The notes: a model not told the origin generated them from the sequence alone. DNA of 64,000 bases from Flavobacteriales bacterium (GCA_947500875.1 CANMUN010000006.1:1-64000), one strand, 5' to 3'; numbered from the stretch's first letter, positions 44,620 to 52,665 are shown. Made by a program: numbers and translations.

Positions 44620-44731
44620 GGCTCCGTGGCGCAACTGTCCCTATTGGGTATTTCAGTTGCTCACTCGCCAAAAATGGCTCCGTGGCGCAACTGTCCCTGT
44701 TGGGTATTTCAGTTGCTCACATGCCAAAATT
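44620..44731 (+). repeat. Two tandem 56-bp repeats, each starting with the tRNA-Arg 5' end
   Basis: Units 44620-44675 and 44676-44731 differ at only a few bases. Each opens with GGCTCCGTGGCGCAACTGT, which is exactly the first 19 nt of the tRNA at 44732, in the same spacing, so the tRNA is the third period. After base 19 the units diverge from the tRNA and instead fold as a hairpin: GCAACTG pairs with CAGTTGC 16 nt later, an inner CCC pairs with GGG, and the outer TGGC can pair with GCCA. Confidence 0.9.
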
Positions 44732-44805
44732 GGCTCCGTGGCGCAACTGTATAGCGCATCAGATTTCGGCTCTGAGGGTTGCAGGTTAGAATCCTGCCGG
44801 GGTCA
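44732..44805 (+). tRNA. tRNA-Arg(UCG)
   Basis: 74 nt without encoded CCA. Acceptor GGCTCCG pairs with CGGGGTC (two G-U pairs) plus discriminator A; D stem GCGC/GCGC with loop AACTGTATA; anticodon stem TCAGA/TCTGA with loop TTTCGGC, anticodon TCG reading CGA (Arg); variable loop GGGTT; T stem GCAGG/CCTGC with loop TTAGAAT. Two normally invariant bases differ: G19 is T and C56 is A, which together could still form a U19-A56 tertiary pair. All stems are intact, which argues for a functional gene. Confidence 0.85.
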
Positions 44806-44812
44806 CAAAAGG

Positions 44813-44842
44813 AAACCCTGATGGTTACATCATGGTTTTGTG
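44813..44842 (+). terminator. Terminator after tRNA-Arg
   Basis: AAACC-C-TGATG, GTTA loop, CATCA-T-GGTTT with one internal mismatch, followed by T-rich sequence (TTGTGTTTTG). Starts 8 nt after the tRNA. Confidence 0.6.
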
Positions 44843-44947
44843 TTTTGTATTGTGTCGACAATTCATTGGCGTAAACAAATAAAAACACAAAACAGAGTCT
44901 TGTGAAACAAGGCTCGGGTTTCTATGCTTGGTATGAACCAATCCAAC

Positions 44948-44970
44948 GGAACACGCGGTAGCGTAATCCT
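44948..44970. repeat. 23-bp direct repeat, copy 1
   Basis: Perfectly identical to 45077-45099. It contains ACACGCGGTAGCG followed by TAATCCT. In copy 2 the last bases run straight into the tRNA 3'-end copy. No coding sequence recognised around it. Confidence 0.85.
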
Positions 44971-45076
44971 GAGCGACTATCAACAAAAAACAAACTCCCG
45001 CGTGCCTTCGATACGTCCATCGGCCTACTCAGTCGACGCGGAAAGGGGTTTTAGCTTGTTATGTAACTCCCAACGC

Positions 45077-45099
45077 GGAACACGCGGTAGCGTAATCCT
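45077..45099. repeat. 23-bp direct repeat, copy 2
   Basis: Identical to 44948-44970, 129 bp downstream of it. Its 3' end overlaps the tRNA 3'-end remnant. GGTAG, a 7-nt loop and CTACC here could form a T-arm-like stem. Confidence 0.85.
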
Positions 45100-45114
45100 A
45101 CCGGGGTCACAAAA
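45094..45114 (+). other. Copy of the tRNA-Arg 3' end (remnant or att-like repeat)
   Basis: 21 bp matching 44790-44810 with one mismatch (CCTACC for CCTGCC), including the acceptor 3' strand CCGGGGTCA and the following CAAAA. It lies 304 bp downstream of the tRNA and is followed at once by a second terminator. This is the pattern expected when something inserts at a tRNA 3' end and duplicates it. Confidence 0.75.
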
Positions 45115-45146
45115 AAGGATATCATTGGGTATCCTTTTGATTTTTT
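45113..45146 (+). terminator. Terminator after the tRNA 3'-end copy
   Basis: AAAAGGATA, TCATTGGG loop, TATCCTTTT (perfect 9-bp stem), then GATTTTTT. It is stronger than the one directly after the tRNA, and may be the original tRNA terminator, now displaced. Confidence 0.85.
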
Positions 45147-45466
45147 AAGCTACAAGTTGGTAACTGAATCCACGACGAGAAAAACAGTGCCTCAAAGCAC
45201 AAAAAGCCAGAGCAACCATTGGTAAACATATTAAAAATTTAGTTGGGCGAAAAAGATAACGACAGATTTGAAGAATGGATAAAACTCTAGTATCCTCATT
45301 GATTTCGAATTTATGTGATGTTGGGTTAAGAGGACTATTCAAACCGCTTGAAATTTGTAAAAGAAAAAACATGACGGATTTATCGCTGTGACTACGGTTT
45401 AAAAGGGGCACCAAAACATGGACGATAATCTACTTGAGGATTAAGGGATTTGTCGTGTATAAGAAA
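45147..45466. other. 320-bp gap with no recognised feature
   Basis: AT-rich sequence between the displaced terminator and the 69-residue membrane protein gene. An 89-codon open frame on the minus strand (45145-45414) has no recognisable motif and overlaps the terminator, so I do not call it. It could be decayed mobile DNA, but nothing in it is identifiable. Confidence 0.4.
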
Positions 45467-45676
45467 TTATCTTAACCCCTTTAATACACCTAAAGCTTGT
45501 GATCCAAACCATAGAATAACTGCGATTTTAACACCCAGCAAGGTTTCTACCCCCCAAGCCCAATACAGGATCAATGATCCAAAAAACAAAAAAGCACCCG
45601 CGCGCGCGCCCCACTTTGACCCTACACTTACGATTCCAAACCAATTTCTAGCGAACCAACTTTCTTTTTTTTCCAT
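45467..45676 (-). CDS. Small membrane protein, unknown
   Basis: 69 residues: a polar, Trp-rich start (EKKESWFARNWFGIVSVGSKWGAR) and two hydrophobic helices (AGAFLFFGSLILYWAWG and VKIAVILWFGSQALGVL). It begins 5 bp after the stop of the DGR-repeat protein, so the two are probably co-transcribed. No family recognised. Real-gene status rests on the operon spacing and the credible membrane-protein composition. Confidence 0.6.
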   Translation of the reverse strand: MEKKESWFARNWFGIVSVGSKWGARAGAFLFFGSLILYWAWGVETLLGVKIAVILWFGSQALGVLKGLR

Positions 45677-45681
45677 GGATT

Positions 45682-46596
45682 TTAATCTTCCTTGTCCAAA
45701 TTAATCCAAATGTATAGGATGTAATTTATAAGTTCTTTTTCTGATAAAACGTTGCGGAGCGCTTCGAATAGCGCCAAGTGTTCCGCATTAACAAAGGTCA
45801 ATTCAAGTGTCTCGGAATAACCGTTGGGACGAACTACTTTTCTTCTATCGCGTCCTTGGTTCCATGTCCAACCCGAATTCGGTCGCGCCACTATTCTGCC
45901 ATCGGCTCCTTGTTCCCAAGTCCAACCTGAGGATGGGTAAACTACTTTGCGTCCATCTTTTCCTTGCGACCAGGTCCAATGGTAAGGCTTGGCGACTTTA
46001 CGCCCATCGTTACCTTGTTCCCAAGTCCAATTGTTGGGCCGAACAACCCTTCTACCATCCCGTCCCTGTTCCCAAGTCCATCCGGAATAAGGCCGAACAG
46101 AACGCCTTCCATCGGTTCCGGCTTCATAGGTCCAGTTGCTGTAAGGTCGCGGAACCCGCCTTCCGTCGTTCCCTTTTTCGGTGCTCCAACCGCTGTATGG
46201 ACGGATGATTTTTCGTCCATCTTCCCCTTGTTCAACGGACCACCCCGAAGAGGGATATGGTACTTTGCGCCCATCTTCCCCTTCGGTCCACAACCATTCG
46301 TAAGGAGCCGCTACCGTTCGGTTATCCCTTCCTGCGGTTCTTCGCCAATGGCTTGGATAGGCTACGACTCTACCATCAGCCCCTTCGAAATACGAGAAAT
46401 TGAGATTAACCTGCTGAACGGTAACCAACCCCGTGTACAAATCAATTTTGACGCTAGTTTTTAGCGTGTTTTGTTCTTTGGATTTGTTTCCGGTATCAAT
46501 ACCAAAAATCTGTTCGGTACTTGGGATACTAGGCAACCACTGCCCGAAAACGACACTTAGATGGAAAATAAAAAGATAACGTACTGAAGCAATCAA
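45682..46596 (-). CDS. Secreted protein with eleven W-x-E-x-G-x-DGR repeats
   Basis: 304 residues, no family recognised. N-terminus looks like a signal peptide (IASVRYLFIFHLSVVFGQ). From about residue 72 to 255 there are eleven tandem repeats of 17-18 residues with the pattern G-W-[ST]-x-E-x-G-x-D-G-R-x-V-x-[RKY]-P-x-S, for example GWSVEQGEDGRKIIRPYS and GWTWEQGADGRIVARPNS. The first and last copies are degenerate (GRDNR, GRDRR). A helical, acidic C-terminal tail of about 45 residues follows (LELTFVNAEHLALFEALRN). The regular Trp, Gly and Arg spacing suggests a repetitive beta fold that could bind an acidic partner or glycan; that is inference. It sits between two small membrane protein genes on the same strand. 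Confidence 0.8.
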   Translation of the reverse strand: MIASVRYLFIFHLSVVFGQWLPSIPSTEQIFGIDTGNKSKEQNTLKTSVKIDLYTGLVTVQQVNLNFSYFEGADGRVVAYPSHWRRTAGRDNRTVAAPYEWLWTEGEDGRKVPYPSSGWSVEQGEDGRKIIRPYSGWSTEKGNDGRRVPRPYSNWTYEAGTDGRRSVRPYSGWTWEQGRDGRRVVRPNNWTWEQGNDGRKVAKPYHWTWSQGKDGRKVVYPSSGWTWEQGADGRIVARPNSGWTWNQGRDRRKVVRPNGYSETLELTFVNAEHLALFEALRNVLSEKELINYILYIWINLDKED

Positions 46597-46635
46597 AAGC
46601 CTGACACTAAATCACGAGGGTTTAGAACAAGGAAA

Positions 46636-46797
46636 TTAGGGCTTTTTTTCTTCGTCAAGAATGCGTTTAGGACGGAAACGCTCGAAAATATCAATGGTAA
46701 TCCAAAAGGGAACAATAAATCCCAATAGGAAAAACAATAACCAAAACGCCATTCCGAAAATTAAAAGGAATAAAACCAGTCCGTAATTGTCAAGCAT
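46636..46797 (-). CDS. 53-residue membrane protein, unknown
   Basis: Short gene starting at the ATG at 46797 and ending TAA at 46636. The product has a hydrophobic segment of about 26 residues (YGLVLFLLIFGMAFWLLFFL and on to FIVPFW) and a charged C-terminal tail (DIFERFRPKRILDEEKKP), the expected layout of a single- or double-pass small membrane protein. It lies 39 bp upstream of the DGR-repeat gene on the same strand. No family recognised; comparison with relatives would settle whether it is real. Confidence 0.5.
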   Translation of the reverse strand: MLDNYGLVLFLLIFGMAFWLLFFLLGFIVPFWITIDIFERFRPKRILDEEKKP

Positions 46798-46801
46798 AGT
46801 T

Positions 46802-46809
46802 TAACTTTG
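46802..46809 (+). promoter_or_regulatory. -7 box TAACTTTG for fumC
   Basis: Perfect TAnnTTTG match, 44 nt before the fumC ATG at 46854. Confidence 0.5.
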
Positions 46810-46853
46810 TATGGTACAAAATTAAGGATAAATCAATAACAAAAACAAATTCA

Positions 46854-48251
46854 ATGGAATTTAGAATTGAAAAAGATACCATGGGGGAAGTGAAGGTTCC
46901 CGCAAGGGCTTATTGGGGAGCTCAAACAGAGCGATCACGCAACAACTTTAAAATTGGCAACGAGGGATCCATGCCAAAAGAGATTATTCACGCATTTGCT
47001 TATTTGAAAAAAGCAGCGGCTCATGCGAACCATCAACTAGGAGTGCTCATCATCGAGAAGCGGGATTTAATTTCGGCAGTATGCGATGAGATATTAACCG
47101 GAATGCACGATAATGAGTTTCCTTTGGTGATTTGGCAAACAGGATCAGGGACCCAGTCCAATATGAATTGCAACGAGGTGATTGCCAATCGCGGCCATGT
47201 GTTAAGCGGAGGAAGTTTATTCGATGAGCAGAAAGCCTTGAATCCTAACGACGACGTGAATAAATCTCAATCTTCAAACGATACGTTTCCCACGGCCATG
47301 CACATCGCGGCCTACCATCAAACGGTCGACATAACTTTGCCCGGCTTAACCCATTTGAGAGAGGTGCTTCATCGAAAGGCCGTCGATTTTAAGGACATCG
47401 TTAAAACCGGAAGAACGCATTTTATGGACGCAACACCCCTGACCTTGGGCCAAGAATTCAGCGGTTACGTTGCCCAAATTGATGCTTCGATTCGTTGCAT
47501 TAAAAACGCCTTAGAGGCGGTAACGGAGCTCGCCCTCGGAGGCACAGCTGTAGGTACGGGATTGAACACTCCCAAAGGTTATGATGTGTTGGTGGCTCAA
47601 AAGATCGCCGATTTTACCGGCCATCCCTTTGTGACGGCAGCCAATAAATTTGAGGCATTGGCAGCGCATGACGCCATGGTAGAACTCTCTGGCGCATTGA
47701 AAAGAGCAGCGGTGGCCTTGATGAAAATAGCGAACGATATTCGAATGTTGTCCTCGGGTCCGCGTTGTGGCATTAGCGAAATTATTATTCCGGATAACGA
47801 ACCCGGGTCGTCGATCATGCCTGGGAAGGTGAATCCAACGCAGCCGGAGGCATTGACCATGGTATGTGCTCAAGTAATGGGCAACGATGTGACGGTTTCC
47901 ATTGGAGGCTCTAACGGCCATTTTGAATTAAACGTTTTTAAACCGGTAATTGCGTCCAATGTTTTAGAATCCGCAAGGCTGTTGGGAGACGCATGCGTTT
48001 CTTTTGCGGACAAATGTGCTCAAGGCATTGAACCCAATTTGCCGGAAATTAAAAAACACCTCAATAATTCTTTGATGCTCGTTACCGCCTTGAACACGAA
48101 AATAGGGTATTATAAGGCGGCAGAAATTGCGAAATATGCGCATAAAAACGGCACCACGTTGAAAGAAGCCGCGGTGCATTTGGGACACGTTACCTCAGAA
48201 GAATACGACCTTTATGTCGTCCCGTCAAAAATGATTGGGTCCATGGATTGA
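46854..48251 (+). CDS. fumC: Class II fumarate hydratase
   Basis: 465-residue iron-independent fumarase of the TCA cycle (fumarate to malate). Family motifs: [71 protein letters not shown], and the superfamily signature [13 protein letters not shown] with the catalytic Ser loop. Length normal. Followed 45 bp later by icd, giving a small TCA-cycle pair. Confidence 0.97.
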   Translation: MEFRIEKDTMGEVKVPARAYWGAQTERSRNNFKIGNEGSMPKEIIHAFAYLKKAAAHANHQLGVLIIEKRDLISAVCDEILTGMHDNEFPLVIWQTGSGTQSNMNCNEVIANRGHVLSGGSLFDEQKALNPNDDVNKSQSSNDTFPTAMHIAAYHQTVDITLPGLTHLREVLHRKAVDFKDIVKTGRTHFMDATPLTLGQEFSGYVAQIDASIRCIKNALEAVTELALGGTAVGTGLNTPKGYDVLVAQKIADFTGHPFVTAANKFEALAAHDAMVELSGALKRAAVALMKIANDIRMLSSGPRCGISEIIIPDNEPGSSIMPGKVNPTQPEALTMVCAQVMGNDVTVSIGGSNGHFELNVFKPVIASNVLESARLLGDACVSFADKCAQGIEPNLPEIKKHLNNSLMLVTALNTKIGYYKAAEIAKYAHKNGTTLKEAAVHLGHVTSEEYDLYVVPSKMIGSMD

Positions 48252-48269
48252 AAACCCTTGGAGAAATTG

Positions 48270-48277
48270 TAATTTTG
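48270..48277 (+). promoter_or_regulatory. -7 box TAATTTTG for icd
   Basis: Perfect TAnnTTTG, 19 nt before the icd ATG at 48297, so icd may be expressed separately from fumC. Confidence 0.5.
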
Positions 48278-48296
48278 CACAACAAAATAATTTAAA

Positions 48297-49529
48297 ATGA
48301 CGAAAATCAAGGTAAATAACCCGGTGGTTGAGCTCGACGGGGATGAAATGACAAGAATCATATGGAAATTCATCAAGGAAAAACTCATTCTTTCCTACTT
48401 GGACCTTGAGATAAAGTACTTTGATTTAGGTATTGAAAAGCGCGACGAGACCAATGACCAAATTACCGTTGATGCCGCGGAAGCTATCAAGAAGTATCAG
48501 GTAGGCATCAAATGCGCCACGATTACACCGGATGAGGCCAGGGTTAAAGAATTTAACTTAAAATCCATGTGGAAATCGCCTAACGGTACGATTCGAAACA
48601 TTTTAGATGGCACCGTTTTCCGGGAGCCCATTGTTATGAGCAACGTGCCTCGACTTGTGACCAATTGGACCGCACCCATTATTGTTGGACGTCATGCTTT
48701 TGGAGATCAGTATCGAGCAACCGATGCGGTTTTTAAAGGCAAAGGTAAACTAACCATGACGTTCACTCCGGAAGACGGGGGTGAGGTGCAACAATTTGAA
48801 GTCTATAATTTCAAAAGCGACGGTGTTGGAATGGCAATGTACAATACCGATGACTCAATTCGCGGTTTCGCACGCAGTTGTTTTAACGTTGCATTATCAA
48901 AAGGTTGGCCCTTATACCTTTCAACGAAAAACACCATATTAAAAAAGTATGATGGTCGCTTCAAAGACATTTTTGAAGAAATTTTCCAAGCAGAATTTAA
49001 ACAAGCGTTCGACGAGAAAGGCATCGTTTATGAGCATCGACTGATTGATGACATGGTCGCCTCCTCCTTGAAGTGGAGTGGAAAGTTTGTTTGGGCTTGT
49101 AAAAATTACGACGGTGACGTTCAGTCGGATTCCGTGGCGCAAGGTTTTGGGTCTTTGGGATTAATGACTTCTGTTCTGGTAACGCCTGACGGCAAAATCA
49201 TGGAGGCTGAGGCGGCTCACGGCACCGTTACTCGGCACTTTCGGGACCACCAGGCAGGCAAAAAAACGTCAACCAATCCAATTGCTTCGATTTTTGCATG
49301 GACAAGGGGCCTTGCCTTCCGCGGGAAATTGGACGGAAATCAGGAACTCATCGATTTCTGCCAAGCACTTGAGCAAGTGTGCGTTGAAACGGTTGAGTCG
49401 GGAGTCATGACCAAAGACCTTGCGGTTTGTGTTCATGGAAAGGACGTGAAACATGGAGAGCATTTTGTCTACACGGAAGAGTTCTTGAATGCCATAGACG
49501 CGAACTTGTCGAAAAAACTACAACGTTGA
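48297..49529 (+). CDS. icd: NADP-dependent isocitrate dehydrogenase, homodimeric eukaryotic-like type
   Basis: 410 residues; oxidises isocitrate to 2-oxoglutarate. The sequence is of the subfamily shared with eukaryotic IDH1/IDH2: [20 protein letters not shown], the substrate loop [36 protein letters not shown], and the NADP site [20 protein letters not shown]. Length fits that subfamily rather than the E. coli type. Confidence 0.96.
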   Translation: MTKIKVNNPVVELDGDEMTRIIWKFIKEKLILSYLDLEIKYFDLGIEKRDETNDQITVDAAEAIKKYQVGIKCATITPDEARVKEFNLKSMWKSPNGTIRNILDGTVFREPIVMSNVPRLVTNWTAPIIVGRHAFGDQYRATDAVFKGKGKLTMTFTPEDGGEVQQFEVYNFKSDGVGMAMYNTDDSIRGFARSCFNVALSKGWPLYLSTKNTILKKYDGRFKDIFEEIFQAEFKQAFDEKGIVYEHRLIDDMVASSLKWSGKFVWACKNYDGDVQSDSVAQGFGSLGLMTSVLVTPDGKIMEAEAAHGTVTRHFRDHQAGKKTSTNPIASIFAWTRGLAFRGKLDGNQELIDFCQALEQVCVETVESGVMTKDLAVCVHGKDVKHGEHFVYTEEFLNAIDANLSKKLQR

Positions 49530-49543
49530 TTTAATATTTAATC

Positions 49544-50932
49544 ATGCGGATATTTTCATGGTTACCGGTTGTTGCACTGTTAGTTACTGCTTGTAAAAGC
49601 ATTGAGCCCACGGTTCCTCAAAATTCGGTCAAACCGATACCCCCTTTAGTTCCAGAGGTTTCCAATGTTTCCATTCCCATTGAAATAGACCTAAAAACCT
49701 ACCTTAACGACGCTGAAAAATCCCTTCCAAAATCTTTTTCGGGTAAAAATGAACAGTGCGAAGGATTAAGCACTTCTTATTATTTCACGCGTGAAAAAAT
49801 TAATTTTAAGGGAAGCGGAAATGCCATGTCCTATTCGGTTAATGGAGCTCTTAAATTGAAGTTGAACTACTGTCCAAAATGTCAATATCTTCTGGATGAA
49901 AAAGGGAGCTGTGTGATTCCAAGGGTTTATTTAAGTTGCGGCGACGATGAACCGATGCGAAGGTTTACCCTGGACTATTCAACCAGCATAAAAGTGGGTT
50001 CGGATTATACCTTTAATACTTCTACATCGCTGAAAAAGTTCCAGCTGTTGGATCCTTGCCAAATGACCATTGCGAATATCGACGTGACATCCGACGTTGA
50101 AAAAGAAATTAAAAAACAGTTGGTCGGGTTACAATCAGAAATCGATAAGCAATTCAAAGCAATTGACATTAAATCATCCGCAAAAGAAGCGTGGGATTTG
50201 TTGCAGGACCCTAATTTAGTGCCTGGATACGGTTATTTAAACTTGAATCCGTCTTCTTTGGCATTGAGCGATATTAAATTGGTTGACAAAAAGGCTACCT
50301 TAGGACTCAGCATCGATATTTCTCCTTCGTTCACGACTGAAAAACCCGTCGTTAACAAGTTGTCCTTACCTGTTTTGGGAAGCTCCACAAAGTCTTCCGG
50401 TTTAAACTTTGGCTTAGATGTCGTCTTATCGTATGACTCACTCACAAGTTTTGTGCGGCAATCCTTTGTTGGTCAAATCTTTGAAGTGAAGCGAAAAAAA
50501 ATAAAGGTGGATGATATTCAAGTGTCCGGATCAAAGGACAATAGAATTGTATTGAAAACGACCATTTCCGGATCCAAAAAGGGGACTATATATTTATTGG
50601 CACAGCCCGTTTTAAACGATTCATTGAAGCGCATGGAGCTGAGGAACGTGGATTTTGATGTTGAAACCAAGAGTTTATTGATGAAGTCCGCGAAATGGTT
50701 TTTCAATTCGAAGATTATTGATTTAATTGAGAAGAATGGGAATTTCGATTATACATCAATGGTCGAGGACATGAAAACCGAAGTAAATAATTCCCTTAAC
50801 CAGGAAATTAGTAAAGGCGTAAAAATGAACGGGGCGATTAATTCCTTTGAATTAAAACAGCTGTATTATACCACGTCGCATTTGGTGTTACGCGCACGCT
50901 TGAGCGGGAATTTGAAACTTATTCTTGAATAG
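49544..50932 (+). CDS. DUF4403-type lipoprotein
   Basis: 462 residues with a lipoprotein signal (RIFSWLPVVALLVTAC, lipobox VTAC). The mature protein is beta-rich with an N-terminal SNVSIPIEIDLKTYLNDAEKSLP, a CPKC pair near residue 105 (KLNYCPKCQYLL) and a region resembling TULIP-like lipid-binding proteins. It matches DUF4403 proteins of Bacteroidetes in length and in the SxVxIPIxIxLxxLxxxxE start. Function unknown. Confidence 0.75.
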   Translation: MRIFSWLPVVALLVTACKSIEPTVPQNSVKPIPPLVPEVSNVSIPIEIDLKTYLNDAEKSLPKSFSGKNEQCEGLSTSYYFTREKINFKGSGNAMSYSVNGALKLKLNYCPKCQYLLDEKGSCVIPRVYLSCGDDEPMRRFTLDYSTSIKVGSDYTFNTSTSLKKFQLLDPCQMTIANIDVTSDVEKEIKKQLVGLQSEIDKQFKAIDIKSSAKEAWDLLQDPNLVPGYGYLNLNPSSLALSDIKLVDKKATLGLSIDISPSFTTEKPVVNKLSLPVLGSSTKSSGLNFGLDVVLSYDSLTSFVRQSFVGQIFEVKRKKIKVDDIQVSGSKDNRIVLKTTISGSKKGTIYLLAQPVLNDSLKRMELRNVDFDVETKSLLMKSAKWFFNSKIIDLIEKNGNFDYTSMVEDMKTEVNNSLNQEISKGVKMNGAINSFELKQLYYTTSHLVLRARLSGNLKLILE

Positions 50933-50958
50933 TCCGTTCTAATCTCCAAAACCAGGAG

Positions 50959-52095
50959 ATGATTAAATGGTTTACGGTACTTTATTTTTGCTGTGTGGCC
51001 CTGTTTTGGTGCAATGCGCAGTCCGACTACACGAAATGCGATGGAAATATTGATATCAACCCCAATGTTACCTACGATCTTTCGTTTAAAGGTAAAAAAG
51101 GTAAAGACAAGAGCGGTATAAATTACTATTGTAATTTACCGTTATCAAGTAACAATTTCATTTACTTGCATTATTTTCCGTTAAACGACGGACAAATTTC
51201 TCTCAATTACTTCCATAATGAAGATTCATTGGTAATGTTTTTATTTGAGGTTCCTCCTACCTACGATTGCAGTTCAATTGCCAATAAGAAGGCGAAATTA
51301 GTTGCTTGTGAATTCAGGAGTTCACATGACACGACAGCAAAATCATACCAAGTTTATGGAAAAAGAAACTATTATTTAGTGTTACACCGAGACCCGGATA
51401 AAAACGCCTCGGTATCGTTTCGTTTGAATTATGCTGCGGTAAATGCAGAAGGTAAAAGCATTAAGGATTCCCTTATGTTGAATATGGTTGGCAGCTTCGA
51501 TTTGCCTGTATACGAAATTCATGTGCGCAATTCGTTAACACGAGAACCTGTTGTATCTAAAATTGTTATTCTCTCCTCAAGTTTATTGGACGGAACGTAT
51601 CGTGGTTCTGAAGTATTGTTAAACAATCAAAAGAAACTCAACGCAACGCTACAATTGACGGCTGAGGGCTATTATCCTAAGGACATTACGCAGCATACTA
51701 TATCGGCTACTGGACAGATAGACACCTTTCTATTAACACCGATTACCCACGGTTCAATCACCAAGTTGGATGATATATTTTTTATGGGTGGTCTTGCCAT
51801 TATATTGGATGAGTCTTTACCTCGCCTCAAGAAATTAAGGGATTTCTTAGTCCTCAATGAAAGTGTGTCAATCGAAATTCAAGGGCATGTTAACGATGAT
51901 GGCTCCAACTCCATTAGTTCGAAGAGGTTATCGAAAAAGCGCGCCAAAAAAATCATGGAGTATTTAATTAATAGTGGTGTGAGTTCTAGCAGGCTTTCAG
52001 CGGTTGGCATGGGGAATACTCAACCCGTTTTTGCAAATCCTGAAACGGATGAGCAAAAAGAAGCGAACCGAAGGGTGGAAATAAAGATTAAATAA
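50959..52095 (+). CDS. OmpA-family outer membrane protein
   Basis: 378 residues. Signal peptide about 1-20 (ending CNAQ), a beta-rich middle, and a C-terminal OmpA-like peptidoglycan-binding domain (about 265-378): VSIEIQGHVNDDGSNSISSK, LSKKRAKKIMEYLINSGVSS, LSAVGMGNTQPVFANPETDE and NRRVEIKIK. It links the outer membrane to peptidoglycan. The gene ends exactly next to the stop of the convergent DUF420 gene (no gap). Confidence 0.88.
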   Translation: MIKWFTVLYFCCVALFWCNAQSDYTKCDGNIDINPNVTYDLSFKGKKGKDKSGINYYCNLPLSSNNFIYLHYFPLNDGQISLNYFHNEDSLVMFLFEVPPTYDCSSIANKKAKLVACEFRSSHDTTAKSYQVYGKRNYYLVLHRDPDKNASVSFRLNYAAVNAEGKSIKDSLMLNMVGSFDLPVYEIHVRNSLTREPVVSKIVILSSSLLDGTYRGSEVLLNNQKKLNATLQLTAEGYYPKDITQHTISATGQIDTFLLTPITHGSITKLDDIFFMGGLAIILDESLPRLKKLRDFLVLNESVSIEIQGHVNDDGSNSISSKRLSKKRAKKIMEYLINSGVSSSRLSAVGMGNTQPVFANPETDEQKEANRRVEIKIK

Positions 52096-52665
52096 CTACG
52101 CGTAGAACGGAGCAATCATCCAATAAACAATCACGCCAGTTACAGCAACATAAAGCCAAATAGGAAAGGCGTATTTCACCAATTTCTTGTGGCGATCAAA
52201 ATTACCTGCCCATGCTTCAAGATATGCGAATAGAACGAGTGGAATCACCGCCATGCTAAGCAAAATGTGGGAAACAAGAAGCACAAAGTAAATCCATCGG
52301 AAATTTCCCGCAACCAACAATTCTGATTCGGATAGTAAGCCGTCTTTATTGGAGTCTCCATAATAGGTGGGGTCAGAGGTTAAATGGTACGCAACATAAC
52401 ACCCCAAAAAAAGAATGGACAACAACAAGGCAAACCGTACCAGTTGACGATGCAATGCAATGTTATTCTTTTTCACCGCCCATAATGCACCAATCAAGCA
52501 AACCGCCGTAATGGCATTGAAACTGGCATAAAGTGGGGGTAAAAAATCAAGATTTCCGGGGATTCTGATGCGGAAAAGCGCTCCTACCACAATGGGAATG
52601 AGAACAGATACAGCAATAATGATCTTTTTATAAATCGGTTTTTTTTCGGGTGGTAAGATATTCAT
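52096..52665 (-). CDS. DUF420-family membrane protein (oxidase-linked)
   Basis: 189 residues with about five hydrophobic helices (IIIAVSVLIPIVVGALF, LYASFNAITAVCLIGALWAV, RFALLLSILFLGCYVAYHL, WIYFVLLVSHILLSMAVIPLVLFAYL, LWLYVAVTGVIVYWMI). DUF420/CtaM-like proteins accompany heme-copper oxidase genes and are needed for oxidase assembly in some bacteria. Last gene of the oxidase operon; it overlaps the SCO gene by 38 bp. Confidence 0.8.
   Translation of the reverse strand: MNILPPEKKPIYKKIIIAVSVLIPIVVGALFRIRIPGNLDFLPPLYASFNAITAVCLIGALWAVKKNNIALHRQLVRFALLLSILFLGCYVAYHLTSDPTYYGDSNKDGLLSESELLVAGNFRWIYFVLLVSHILLSMAVIPLVLFAYLEAWAGNFDRHKKLVKYAFPIWLYVAVTGVIVYWMIAPFYA

Noticed and set aside
44620-44731. 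CRISPR-like or transposon reading of the 56-bp repeats
   Set aside because: Only two units plus the tRNA, no spacers between constant repeats, no cas genes, no terminal inverted repeats or transposase.
44572-44821. Three overlapping 60-67-codon frames across the tRNA-Arg locus
   Set aside because: They translate the 56-bp repeats and the tRNA itself (ending in the typical tRNA-derived peptide ESCRGH). They are not proteins.
44924-45148. 74-codon frame over the 23-bp repeats
   Set aside because: It contains the same peptide twice (GTRGSVIL) from the direct repeats and runs through the terminator; no ribosome or promoter signal and no family.
45145-45414. 89-codon minus-strand frame
   Set aside because: No recognisable motif, no convincing promoter box, and its end overlaps a strong terminator. 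Possibly a decayed gene, but unsupported.
45807-46464. Long open frames on the plus strand (45807-46208, 45964-46464) and a second minus-strand frame (45942-46274)
   Set aside because: They lie opposite or out of phase with the eleven tandem repeats of the 45682-46596 gene. A repeat of about 54 bp without stops keeps several frames open at once. The peptides are Pro/Ser/Arg-rich with no signal or family motif.
47511-47921. 136-codon frame antisense to fumC
   Set aside because: Lies entirely within the highly conserved fumC region, including the [11 protein letters not shown] signature; no independent support.
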